DNA of 64,000 nucleotides from Phocaeicola plebeius DSM 17135 (GTDB lineage Bacteria > Bacteroidota > Bacteroidia > Bacteroidales > Bacteroidaceae), in contig NZ_DS990130.1 in the NCBI RefSeq assembly GCF_000187895.1, positions 620,001 through 684,000 of the forward strand. The letters run 5' to 3'. The position numbers and the translations under genes are program-made. Positions 45,395 to 53,999 of this stretch are shown here, piece after piece. The stretch's first letter is position 1. Each line of letters starts with the position of its first letter. The notes under the pieces were generated by a model. It searched no databases. It was given only the letters and a program-made list of their open reading frames with translations, and was not told the origin of the DNA.

Positions 45395-46117
45395 TTAAGG
45401 AAGAAAAGCTTTCAAGTCCTGCAGGGTGATACGCCCTTCATAGAAAGCCTTGCCGAATACCACTGCCGGAATACCTGCTTCGTTCAGTGCTTCAATGTCC
45501 TTCATGCCGCTGATGCCTCCGCTGGCTATCAGATGCAGGTCGGGGTGAGCCTCCATGATTTGCTTGTATAGCTCCAAAGACGGCCCGTTGAGCATTCCGT
45601 CGCGAGAGATGTCCGTGCAGAGTACCTTTGCGACACCTTTCTTTATATAGTCATCCAAGAACGGCATCAGCTCCAGACGGCTGCATTCCAGCCATCCGTT
45701 GACGGCTATTTTCCCGTCTTTGGCATCCGCTCCTAAAATAATCCGTTCACTGCCATATACCTCCATCCATCGGTTGAACGTATCCGGATCCTTTACGGCG
45801 ATGCTGCCCAGCGTTACCATCTGCGCTCCGCTTTCGAAGGCAATGTGCAAGTCTTCATCGCTTTTGATGCCTCCGCCAAAGTCAATGACCAACGAAGTCT
45901 GTCCGGCCAGTGCTTCCAGTACCTTATAGTTTACCACATGCTTGGAAGCCGCTCCGTCCAGGTCGACCACATGCAGGCGATGGATGCCATGCGCTTCAAA
46001 CATCTTGGCCACTTCCACCGGATTCTCGTTGTAAACCTTTTTCAATTGATAATCACCTTGAGAAAGTCGCACACACTTCCCGTCGATGATATCGATGGCT
46101 GGTATAAGTTCTATCAT
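45395..46117 (-). CDS. hisA: Phosphoribosylformimino-5-aminoimidazole carboxamide ribotide isomerase
   Basis: 240 residues, a TIM barrel related to His[18 protein letters not shown] holds the catalytic Asp, [13 protein letters not shown] the second, and [11 protein letters not shown] is the phosphate site. It performs the isomerisation just before HisF. Lies 21 bases after hisH and 22 bases before hisF. Confidence 0.97.
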   Translation of the reverse strand: MIELIPAIDIIDGKCVRLSQGDYQLKKVYNENPVEVAKMFEAHGIHRLHVVDLDGAASKHVVNYKVLEALAGQTSLVIDFGGGIKSDEDLHIAFESGAQMVTLGSIAVKDPDTFNRWMEVYGSERIILGADAKDGKIAVNGWLECSRLELMPFLDDYIKKGVAKVLCTDISRDGMLNGPSLELYKQIMEAHPDLHLIASGGISGMKDIEALNEAGIPAVVFGKAFYEGRITLQDLKAFLP

Positions 46118-46138
46118 ATTTTATATAATGTTTTGTGA

Positions 46139-46729
46139 TTAGAGATTCAAAAAGTTGCGCAGGATACATTCTCCTACCTTTCCGCTTTTTTCCGGATGAA
46201 ACTGGGTGGCATAGAAATTATCTTTGTGCAAGGCTGCACTGAAAGGGGTGATGTAGTCGGTTGTAGCCGCTGTAAATTCGTTGACCGGCACATAGAAACT
46301 ATGCACGAAATATACGAACTCTTCTTCTTTCATACCTTGAAAGAGCGGGCTGCGGAGATGTGACAATGTATTCCATCCCATGTGAGGAACTTTCTCTTCA
46401 GGATTGGTCGACTGGAATCGCTTGACTTCCGTATCGAAGATTCCCAGACAGTCCGCATCACCTTCTTCCGAATGGCGGCAGAGCAACTGCATCCCCAGGC
46501 AAATACCTAATACTGGTTGTTTAAGTTCTTTGATGAGAAGATCCATGTGGCAAGCTTTCAGGTAATCCATGGTGGTACGTGCTTCGCCCACTCCCGGAAA
46601 AATTACCTTGTCGGCACTGAGCAGTGTCTCCTTGTCGTTGGTGATGACAGGTTCCACACCCAGTCGCTTCAGTGCACAATCCACCGAAAAGAGGTTGCCT
46701 GCATTGTATTTTATGATTGCAATTTTCAT
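46139..46729 (-). CDS. hisH: Imidazole glycerol phosphate synthase subunit HisH
   Basis: 196 residues. The glutaminase subunit that feeds ammonia to HisF. The nucleophile elbow is VLGICLGMQLL (Cys), and the catalytic His-x-Glu is in TQFHPEKSG. First gene of the hisH-hisA-hisF-hisIE run. The genes for the other steps (hisG, D, C, B) are not in the window, so the pathway is split. Minus-strand TACTTTTGC at 46763-46771 is a plausible -7 element, 34 bases upstream. Confidence 0.97.
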   Translation of the reverse strand: MKIAIIKYNAGNLFSVDCALKRLGVEPVITNDKETLLSADKVIFPGVGEARTTMDYLKACHMDLLIKELKQPVLGICLGMQLLCRHSEEGDADCLGIFDTEVKRFQSTNPEEKVPHMGWNTLSHLRSPLFQGMKEEEFVYFVHSFYVPVNEFTAATTDYITPFSAALHKDNFYATQFHPEKSGKVGECILRNFLNL

Positions 46730-46918
46730 TCAGTGCTGTTTTTTTGTAGAAAAATAGTTTTTGCAAAAGTAACGAATTATAAACAATCTCCTAATAAAAG
46801 CGACAAAAAGTTTGTCTGTGATGGTGGTTTTCTGACAAGGTTTTTGTAAGAAGGCTCTGTACGTGGCTTTCTAAAAAATGGAGTGTAAAACTTTTTTGAA
46901 TATTTTTTCGGAAAGCTA

Positions 46919-46949
46919 TTGCAGATTCAAAAAAAAGCACTACCTTTGC
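46919..46949 (+). promoter_or_regulatory. Promoter of tRNA-Asp
   Basis: TTG at 46919-46921, 19 bases, then TACCTTTGC at 46941-46949: a near-ideal Bacteroidetes promoter, 38 bases before the tRNA. Confidence 0.8.
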
Positions 46950-46986
46950 AACGCAATCGAGAGAGATAGCAACGAAAAAACTTAAT

Positions 46987-47060
46987 GGTGCGTTAGTTCA
47001 GTTGGTTAGAATACATGCCTGTCACGCATGGGGTCACGGGTTCGAGTCCCGTACGCACCG
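46987..47060 (+). tRNA. tRNA-Asp (GTC)
   Basis: A 74-base cloverleaf. The acceptor stem GGTGCGT (46987-46993) pairs with ACGCACC (47053-47059), and discriminator G is at 47060. The anticodon stem CATGC/GCATG flanks the loop CTGTCAC with anticodon GTC at 47021-47023. The T-arm has GGTTCGAGTCC. The terminal CCA is not encoded. It has its own promoter and terminator. It marks the left edge of the AT-rich accessory stretch, but no direct repeat of its 3' end and no integrase gene were seen. Confidence 0.97.
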
Positions 47061-47063
47061 CAT

Positions 47064-47104
47064 AAACGTCCTTAATTCGATAAGAATTAAGGACGTTTTT
47101 TATT
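47064..47104 (+). terminator. Terminator after tRNA-Asp
   Basis: AAACGTCCTTAATTC (47064-47078) pairs perfectly with 47084-47098, followed by TTTTATTTC. Confidence 0.93.
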
Positions 47105-47194
47105 TCTATCCCCCTTGAAAAGGACTATTATATTGAACTCATTCAATTGGCTTGGTGGGAAAACATTTATAAAACAGATTACTTCTGTTTGAAA

Positions 47195-47222
47195 ATAAAA
47201 AATCCCCATAATTTATGGGGAT
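47195..47222 (-). terminator. Terminator of the NTPase/phosphodiesterase operon
   Basis: On the minus strand ATCCCCATA (47214-47222) pairs with TATGGGGAT (47202-47210), followed by TTTTTATTTTC. It lies about 80 bases after the phosphodiesterase stop. Confidence 0.8.
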
Positions 47223-47304
47223 AGAAAGAGATTCTTTTTTGGAGTATATCGTTTGTTTCCTGCAATGTTATAAGCAATATTCTTATAAAGAAATATATAT
47301 GAGA

Positions 47305-48162
47305 TTATTGTTTCTGGAAAAATGTGGTCCATAAATCTGGGCGGTCTGTGATAATCCCGTCCACAGGACAAGCTTTCCAGTTGTTGGGTTCCTCCAGTGT
47401 CCATATTTTTACTTCTTTACCTTGTGCATGGATTTTCTTTAGTAATGCAGGAGTTATTGCTCGATAATGAAAATTGAAAGAAGAGATATAATGGTATTTT
47501 TTAAAGCTGAAATAGGTAAATGTACCGTCAAAAATGACAGGAATCCATTGAAGTTTAAAAATAACCAGCTTCTCTAGTCGCACAGTATGGTCTAATGCGT
47601 GCAGTGTTTCCAGTACACTGTCATTGAATGATTGTACTATAATCCATTGGGATGCATGGTGTGCCTTGATAGATTCCAAAAGTTTTTGCTCGATACCTTG
47701 ATAAAGGTTGTTTGTTCTTTTTATTTCTATTAGGAGACGGCACCTTCCGTTTATCAGTTTGAGAACTTCATCTAAGGTAGGAATCTTTTCATCTGTTTCC
47801 TTTCCGTTTTTATCTACAATATGGAACTTACGAATTTCATTTAATGTCATTTCAGCTATTTTCCCTGTTCCGGTAGTAGTACGGTCTATCGTTTGGTCAT
47901 GACAAACAACCAATTCCCCGTCTTTAGTCAGATGGATGTCAATCTCTATCATGTCAGCTCCGGTTTGAATACCTTTCTCGATACACTGCAGACTGTTTTC
48001 CGGTGCCATTCCGGCTCCTCCTCGATGTCCTACGATTAGCATTTTATGATTTTCCGTTGGGAGATTTTCTTTATCAGCAAAAAAATTCATGATATAGGGC
48101 ATGGCTGTGTAAATTATTAGAAAAAACAGTATTATGGATATAACGTAGATACATTTTTTCAT
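47305..48162 (-). CDS. Membrane-anchored glycerophosphodiester phosphodiesterase
   Basis: 285 residues. One N-terminal membrane helix (about 4-25) precedes a GDPD TIM-barrel domain. The catalytic set is complete: H46-R47 in VGHRGG, E55 in APENS, E73 and D75 in EIDIHLTKDG, and H88 in VVCHD. The family hydrolyses glycerophosphodiesters, and some members cut intact lipids. With no clear cleavage site the domain is likely tethered on the periplasmic face. The start is only 3 bases after the stop of the NACHT NTPase gene, so the two are one transcription unit. The pairing raises the possibility that it is a membrane-damaging effector, though ordinary lipid turnover is the conservative reading. Confidence 0.9.
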   Translation of the reverse strand: MKKCIYVISIILFFLIIYTAMPYIMNFFADKENLPTENHKMLIVGHRGGAGMAPENSLQCIEKGIQTGADMIEIDIHLTKDGELVVCHDQTIDRTTTGTGKIAEMTLNEIRKFHIVDKNGKETDEKIPTLDEVLKLINGRCRLLIEIKRTNNLYQGIEQKLLESIKAHHASQWIIVQSFNDSVLETLHALDHTVRLEKLVIFKLQWIPVIFDGTFTYFSFKKYHYISSFNFHYRAITPALLKKIHAQGKEVKIWTLEEPNNWKACPVDGIITDRPDLWTTFFQKQ

Positions 48163-48165
48163 AAT

Positions 48166-51100
48166 TCAAAGTTTTAGTTTAAATAGATGCTTTAGTAAGA
48201 TGCGTACTACTTGGTCATACCATGAAAAGCAATTCGGTGCGTTAATGGAGGTACACATAGCTTCGTATGCAAAATTATCAATAGCTTCTTCAAAAAGCAA
48301 TCCCCATGTAAGGAATTTGCCGAATTTGTGGGTAAATAGGTCGGATAGGGTTTCTCCACTGGGATTATAGCTCAAAATCTCTTCTCTATACGTGGGGATT
48401 CCAGGAAAGCTTAACCCTATAAGCTCTTTTTTGATGAAAGTATCGGTTTCTGTTTGATAATAATTTTTAGCAGTACTCAATACATTGCCTACCACTTTGG
48501 TTAGATTATATTGGTATAACCCGTTCCTCTGCGTGGTTTTCTCATCAATTTCCTTTACTTTTTCAGGTGTATCATATTGTATAAGTATATATTTTAGTAA
48601 CTCCATTGCAGTATGGATGTAGCCAAAATCTGTGATAAGCTCAGAAATGTTTTCGATGAGATGAATGAGCAGTTCTTTGTCTTTTTCACGAATGGCTATG
48701 TCTATAAGTTCATAAAATATTGGAACACATTTGCTGTCTCCTTCGTGGATGGTCCCATCTCCGCCATTGGCACAATATACCACACAGTACCACGTCATTA
48801 CATTACGTTTGTATAATCCGTTCGGATTGGCTTTGTGGCTGTTGGGGGCTTTGAATAATCCTTTGCAGCGTAAAGTCCATAGTTTACTTTCCCGTGTGTA
48901 AATTTCGGTTAGCTCCTGAAGGTCCTCTTTGGTGTACAAAGCTATCTGGAAAAGTACATAAAGCATTGACATTTGCGAATAATCAAACCATTCAGATTGC
49001 CGGTATTCATCAGTAAAGAATTTTTCGACACATGGCTTTATGTTTTGCCACTTGCAGACTCCCATGATGACAAGAATTCTTTCTAGTGTGAAGTAGGTAA
49101 AGCTGTCTCCTGTTTTATAGGCAGACAGAATGTAGGGATAAAAAAGTTTGAACCGTTCTTCCTCTTTCAAACAGGCAGGCGAGTTCTTGCATTCATGATA
49201 TTTGCTGTGGTGCCATACAAAGCTCATCGCTTCTTTTATACATTCGCGTGTCCATTTTCCTTGTTGGCAAGGGGAGAGAAATTCTGGTTTGTTCCAGAAT
49301 CCCTGGTATTCTATCGCATTGTTTACATAAACGGCTTGGAACGTAATTTGTTTGCGCATTAATATTTGTAACACGGGCATAAATATGCGAAGCAAATAGA
49401 AGTTTAAAGTGAAATACCTTGCCATACATTCTATTTCTTGCAGCATATTCTTTACGATTACCCCGTCTTTTTGCCTTTTTACAAGTTCGTCTATCATCAG
49501 TAGTGTACCTAGTCGCGTAGCCGTTTCAAAGAATATGAAAGAGCGTTTCCGTGTGTGCTTCCTGCTCATGTTGAATAGTAGTGGACGCGATTTAACGAGA
49601 CGGAACATTTGAAGGATGATGCTTTCACACAGGTTTCTTTTCAAGGGAGTATAATCCAATGTATGTGTTTTGTTTGATAAGTAGTAAGTGTACATACAAG
49701 CATCGTTCCGTACATCATGTATCGGATCTAGCATTAATCTCCATAAAAACTTCAGGGCATCATTCTTGTAAAGATTCTCATTAAAATAATCGGTCAGTAG
49801 AATTCCATTTATTGTGCTGACAGAGGCCAGTTTGCGCAGTCTGATGACTGGAGCCAGTTTTTGGGAGAGTAGTTTATAGTTTGCGATAACTTCTTCATTG
49901 GCTTGATTCGATTCTATTTTTTTGTTGATGGAATTTAATTGCGAAATGAGCTCGTTGCCATTGGCTATCTTTTCAGACAGCATTTTGTCAATCAGGCAAA
50001 AAAGCTCATTTTCGTAATTCTCCCTTATTAACATATTCATAACCTCGGTCAGAAGCTGCATTACGATGTAATTGTCGCCATGAAGGGCTGTAAGTTCTAA
50101 TAAAGTGGAGTAATTTTGAGTTTCCAGACAGTCGATGACCAGGGCGTTTCTTATTGTACCGATGAATACGACGTTTACCGTTGCTTGGTCAAGGGCCTTT
50201 AAATACGCTTCTGCCGGAATGGGTTTTGATTTTTCCATACCCTTTTTACGCTGGAACTTGATAAACGAACGTGCCATAATAAACTCAAAGAACCGTTCGT
50301 AAACAAATGTGATTTCATTCACAGGACTGTTGTCAACGATTCGTTCTGTTTCTCGTAGAATGGGACGCTCGGCTTTATTTAGCAATTCGGCATAGGCAAT
50401 GCTGATACCATCTTTTTTATAGATTTTTCTAGAGAGGTCGTATAACGCTGAGTCTGTTTCATGGTAGGCTTCTTTAAGGCTTTCTGTAGAGATTGTACTG
50501 ACAGGAAATCCTTTCATGTATTTATTTAGCAGGTAATCGCCTATACATGAGATAATATCGTATTGCAGGTTTCCTGCATACGAATTTCTTATGTCGCACA
50601 GCATTTTGTTGAATAGTGAAAGGGAAGTATAGTCTATTGCGCTTTCAGATAAAGATTTTCCCAGATAGTTACTACTTGCAAATTTTAAGATCAGCGGGTC
50701 TTTTAAGCGAATCAGTATTTTTTTGTCAATGTGCTCATATGATGTCGTCATTTGATAGAGACGCTGATAAATATGGTACGCTTGTTTTATTTCCGTATCT
50801 GTAAAGTTTCTGATAGCTAAATCCTCTTCATCACCGGCATGATAAATATAGGTCGCATCTGTGGTACAATGTCTTTGAATGAGATTTTTCCAGGTATAAA
50901 ACCGGCATGTGAACAAGACTTTAAACCGGGGGAATTTTTCCTGTACAAGCAGTTGTCTGATAAACCTGTATAGATGTAGTGGTCCTTCTTCCTGCCCATC
51001 GCTATCGTAATAGTGTAGACATTCATTTATGGCATCGAAGAAAAAATATACATAGGCTTTATTTTGTTCTGCCTTTTCGTGTAATGATGTCAGTAAACGT

Positions 51101-52356
51101 GCTATAGGTTTCTTGTAGTTATAACCGAACAGCGCCTTGATTTTCTGCTCCAGTGTGTAATTGCTGAAATCTGCTCCATTGAATATCAGGACGGCTTTTT
51201 TCTGTTCCAGTAATTTTTCAGTCCAATAGCATAGCTGACTGGTCTTTCCTTGTCCGGCTTCGCCTAGCAATGGGAAAAGAGTTTTGTCGCTTTCCCAGAA
51301 TTGATAGAGAGTAGATGTAAGTCGTTCACGGTCGACGAACAACTCCTGATTGTACTTCTTTTCTTTGTAGATTCGCTTCATGAAGCCCATGGACTCTTTG
51401 GTCATACAGGTTTTCAGCTCCTCCCAATTTAATTCTTTGGAAATATCAAATGAAGGAATTATATTTTGGAAGCAAGTGTCAATTTCCTCATTTAACGCAT
51501 CACTGATGTAAGTAATGGCATTCTCATTCGAAGAGATGTAGGAGGCATTTTCATCCTTCAACGACTGGAATACATATACATGTCTTTGAGGGTTCAGGAA
51601 TATTAGCGGAAATAAGTCGGTAATTTCAGCCTGGTCATTAGGACCTTCCCGATATACGTAATAATGTAAAGGTGATGGAGAATGCAGGTGTTGGGGCACA
51701 GACGGAAGTGCTTTTGTTTCGATACTTTTTAAGTTCCATGCAGTGCCGGTTTCATCAATGGCATAAAATTGGTAATCAGAGAGAGCCGACAAGCCATTCA
51801 GCATTTTCATTACTCGTTCCTCTAAAGTGTATAGTACTCCTCTATAGATTTCTTCGGAAAGTGTGGTGCTATGTCCCTTGTATTCATTCCTTATTTGCAC
51901 AATGCTTGCTTCTTTCTTTCCTCCTAGAAGAATGTTTCCGTGTTTTGAGCAGACATGCATTCGCATGGACTTGACAAAAGAATGTTCCGGGAGTTCTATG
52001 GAAGCTGTTGTTAGTAGTGGAATAAAGAGGTCATTAACCCAGTCGCCGAATGACAGCGGACGTTTATTGTCTATTTTATTTACAACGGAACACAGTACTT
52101 TGTGTGTGGTGTTGTTTGTCGTTTTTTGCTTTAAAATGAAGAATAGAAGAATCGAAGCATATTGGACTGAGATTTCGAAAAAATCTAATACATGGTTCAT
52201 CGCTGCTCCGTATTGTTCTGTTTTTATTTTCTGGGTAGCCTGATAAATAGGGAAGGAAAGAGTATAAGGAAGATTCTCAATATGCTGTGACAAAAGTTGG
52301 GAATATTGTTCGGAGATTTCCAGAGAATAATCTTGTAGGAAGATGTATTTTGCCAT
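48166..52356 (-). CDS. Large NACHT/STAND NTPase, candidate defence protein
   Basis: 1396 residues. Residues 1 to about 340 form an uncharacterised, partly helical N-terminal region with RNEYKGH at 156-162, which fits the HEPN ribonuclease pattern R(N)x4-6H. The NTPase follows: Walker A GEAGQGKTS (365-373), Walker B YFFFDAINE (437-445), the arginine-bearing LFTCRFYTW near 481-489, and FVYERFFEFIMARSF (684-698), the closing helical motif of NACHT modules. The last 700 residues are helical and repeat-like, as in sensor regions of STAND proteins. The start at 52356 (MAKYIFLQDY) is chosen because a further 309 open bases upstream run into the divergent gene. AT-rich: 22 of 60 bases from 50581 are G or C, against 34 of 60 from 20701. 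Confidence 0.82.
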   Translation of the reverse strand: MAKYIFLQDYSLEISEQYSQLLSQHIENLPYTLSFPIYQATQKIKTEQYGAAMNHVLDFFEISVQYASILLFFILKQKTTNNTTHKVLCSVVNKIDNKRPLSFGDWVNDLFIPLLTTASIELPEHSFVKSMRMHVCSKHGNILLGGKKEASIVQIRNEYKGHSTTLSEEIYRGVLYTLEERVMKMLNGLSALSDYQFYAIDETGTAWNLKSIETKALPSVPQHLHSPSPLHYYVYREGPNDQAEITDLFPLIFLNPQRHVYVFQSLKDENASYISSNENAITYISDALNEEIDTCFQNIIPSFDISKELNWEELKTCMTKESMGFMKRIYKEKKYNQELFVDRERLTSTLYQFWESDKTLFPLLGEAGQGKTSQLCYWTEKLLEQKKAVLIFNGADFSNYTLEQKIKALFGYNYKKPIARLLTSLHEKAEQNKAYVYFFFDAINECLHYYDSDGQEEGPLHLYRFIRQLLVQEKFPRFKVLFTCRFYTWKNLIQRHCTTDATYIYHAGDEEDLAIRNFTDTEIKQAYHIYQRLYQMTTSYEHIDKKILIRLKDPLILKFASSNYLGKSLSESAIDYTSLSLFNKMLCDIRNSYAGNLQYDIISCIGDYLLNKYMKGFPVSTISTESLKEAYHETDSALYDLSRKIYKKDGISIAYAELLNKAERPILRETERIVDNSPVNEITFVYERFFEFIMARSFIKFQRKKGMEKSKPIPAEAYLKALDQATVNVVFIGTIRNALVIDCLETQNYSTLLELTALHGDNYIVMQLLTEVMNMLIRENYENELFCLIDKMLSEKIANGNELISQLNSINKKIESNQANEEVIANYKLLSQKLAPVIRLRKLASVSTINGILLTDYFNENLYKNDALKFLWRLMLDPIHDVRNDACMYTYYLSNKTHTLDYTPLKRNLCESIILQMFRLVKSRPLLFNMSRKHTRKRSFIFFETATRLGTLLMIDELVKRQKDGVIVKNMLQEIECMARYFTLNFYLLRIFMPVLQILMRKQITFQAVYVNNAIEYQGFWNKPEFLSPCQQGKWTRECIKEAMSFVWHHSKYHECKNSPACLKEEERFKLFYPYILSAYKTGDSFTYFTLERILVIMGVCKWQNIKPCVEKFFTDEYRQSEWFDYSQMSMLYVLFQIALYTKEDLQELTEIYTRESKLWTLRCKGLFKAPNSHKANPNGLYKRNVMTWYCVVYCANGGDGTIHEGDSKCVPIFYELIDIAIREKDKELLIHLIENISELITDFGYIHTAMELLKYILIQYDTPEKVKEIDEKTTQRNGLYQYNLTKVVGNVLSTAKNYYQTETDTFIKKELIGLSFPGIPTYREEILSYNPSGETLSDLFTHKFGKFLTWGLLFEEAIDNFAYEAMCTSINAPNCFSWYDQVVRILLKHLFKLKL

Positions 52357-52424
52357 AAGTAATAGATTTAGTAGGACGAATAACCGAAAGTACATTAAAA
52401 ATTTCGTAATCACAAATAAAGGTT

Positions 52425-52433
52425 TATTTTTGT
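52425..52433 (+). promoter_or_regulatory. Promoter -7 element of the divergent two-helix protein
   Basis: TATTTTTGT matches TAnnTTTG(C/T), 13 bases before the ATG. The 90-base gap must also contain the start region of the NTPase operon, for which I could not pick out a clear -7 element. Confidence 0.5.
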
Positions 52434-52446
52434 AGAAAAAATAACT

Positions 52447-53709
52447 ATGAAAGACTATAAACATGTGGCATTCTTGTGTGGATATTTTAATCTTCCGGAG
52501 CAATACGGCCAAACACCTTTTTTGACTGAAGGTTGGAAAGAAATAGTGTATGACGACGGGATGATAGAGGAATATAAGAAATTCTTTTATCATGAGTTGG
52601 TAGAATTTTGTATGAGAGGCAGTTGTTCCGGATGTGTTCATAGCTATCGCTACGATATACAGCAACCGGTAACTCTTTCGTTAGGAGAGGGTGAGAGTCC
52701 GTATCGTTTTTTCCTGAAGAATGTAACGGTTTATATCATGCCTTATGCTATGCTGATGTATTCCATAGAAATTGAACAGGAAACGGATGACTTAAATCAG
52801 ATAACAAGTGTAATGTCTGTGTTGCGGTCGGTAATATGCTATGACAAAGTGAAGCATGGGGCATTTATTGATGCTGCAATCAACCCCATTATGGATTTGT
52901 ACCGGTGGTTTCATAAAACAGAAAACGTAAGCTTTAATCAGCTGATAGAAAACGGCAACAAGCTGAAAGTCTTTCAAGTGGTCAATTCTGTAAGTGCTGT
53001 GTCACTTGATGAAGTGGAAAAAGATGTGCTGCTCTTCGAGTTAGGTACATTGTCCAGGGTGGGTTCTTATGCAAAACATGAGGACAACGGTATTTCTCCT
53101 TCTTATTTGGAAGAAGTATTGCATAAAAGCAAGATCTCGTTTTATAATAATTGGAGTGCCTTGAGTCTAATGGATACGTTTACCATTTTATCGTTTAAGG
53201 CACCTGGCTGGTTGCTGAATAACTGGACTGATACATACTTCAGATTGATATACATACATAGTTTGTTCTTGAAATTTTATCTTTTCAGGTTGAACATTCG
53301 TTTCCGTAAGAATTTAAGCGATATATCTCAGCTGGAAGATGAATTAGTATCGTTTGAGAGTGCATATTGTTTTCACAAGATATCATATAATTTTTTACCT
53401 CTTGCAATTTACAAATCAATCGACTCAGGACTTGAAATTAGTGAGGAACGGAGTCAGCTGTATCATTTAATTGATGTGGAAAACCAGAGGCGGGAAAAAA
53501 GGAATGACAGGAAGGTGAATCGTTTCTTGATTTTTCTGACGTTGCTGACCATGCTTTCTACTTTATGGGATTCTAGCTGCTTGTTTAATGAACTCTATCC
53601 GTATACGGAGTATGTAGGGTCGACTATCGCAGGCTATAAAATTGTAGTTTCCGCATTGTCGTTGGTCATAATTGTGGCCATTATTGTTATTTTCAATAAA
53701 AGAAAATAA
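52447..53709 (+). CDS. Uncharacterised protein with two C-terminal membrane helices
   Basis: 420 residues. About 355 residues of soluble, acidic, mostly helical sequence end in two membrane segments, about 359-373 and 397-416, with a basic end (FNKRK). This outline resembles CorA-type membrane proteins, but the GxN motif of magnesium channels is absent. An unusual Cys pair occurs in the early SCSGCVHSY. No family recognised. It is transcribed divergently from the NACHT NTPase across a 90-base gap and shares its AT-rich composition, so the genes probably arrived together. A pore-forming or membrane-sensing role is a guess from topology only. Confidence 0.65.
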   Translation: MKDYKHVAFLCGYFNLPEQYGQTPFLTEGWKEIVYDDGMIEEYKKFFYHELVEFCMRGSCSGCVHSYRYDIQQPVTLSLGEGESPYRFFLKNVTVYIMPYAMLMYSIEIEQETDDLNQITSVMSVLRSVICYDKVKHGAFIDAAINPIMDLYRWFHKTENVSFNQLIENGNKLKVFQVVNSVSAVSLDEVEKDVLLFELGTLSRVGSYAKHEDNGISPSYLEEVLHKSKISFYNNWSALSLMDTFTILSFKAPGWLLNNWTDTYFRLIYIHSLFLKFYLFRLNIRFRKNLSDISQLEDELVSFESAYCFHKISYNFLPLAIYKSIDSGLEISEERSQLYHLIDVENQRREKRNDRKVNRFLIFLTLLTMLSTLWDSSCLFNELYPYTEYVGSTIAGYKIVVSALSLVIIVAIIVIFNKRK

Positions 53710-53999
53710 TTGCTTATCCGTTTTTGGGTAAATTATCTTTCCTTTTCTACGTTTCCCGTGGCAGAACCTTACGTTTCTCTTACGGGAAACGTAGGTTTCC
53801 GGCTGTAGAGCCGTATGGTTTCCGGAAAGGAAACATAGAAATCTTTTGTTCGTATTTCTTTATATACGCTTGCGTTTCTGCAATGTGATAGAATAGTTTT
53901 GAAAATGTATTTCTTGTTCAATATAATTAACCATTTGAATGCTTATTGTTTACGATAATTTCGTAGATTTGCGAAAAGTTCGTAGAAAACTCGTTTGAT
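53710..53999. repeat. 290-base gap with GTTTCC/GGAAAC inverted repeats
   Basis: No gene seen. TACGTTTCCCGT (53748-53759) is a perfect inverted match to ACGGGAAACGTA (53782-53793), with a further ACGTTTC copy between them (from 53771). Then GGTTTCCGG, GGTTTCCGGAAAGGAAAC and a later CTTGCGTTTC (near 53877) add more copies in both directions. The block is of the same kind as 7213-7327. It lies at the right-hand end of the AT-rich region and could also end transcription of the two-helix gene. Confidence 0.5.
53951..53972 (+). promoter_or_regulatory. Promoter and candidate operator of the BlaI-type gene
   Basis: TAGATTTGC (53964-53972) is a -7 match. A perfect inverted repeat, TACGA-TAATT-TCGTA (53951-53965), overlaps its left edge, and TTCG-8-CGAA (53960-53975) overlaps the whole element. 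BlaI/MecI repressors bind short dyads placed like this, so self-repression is likely. Confidence 0.45.
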
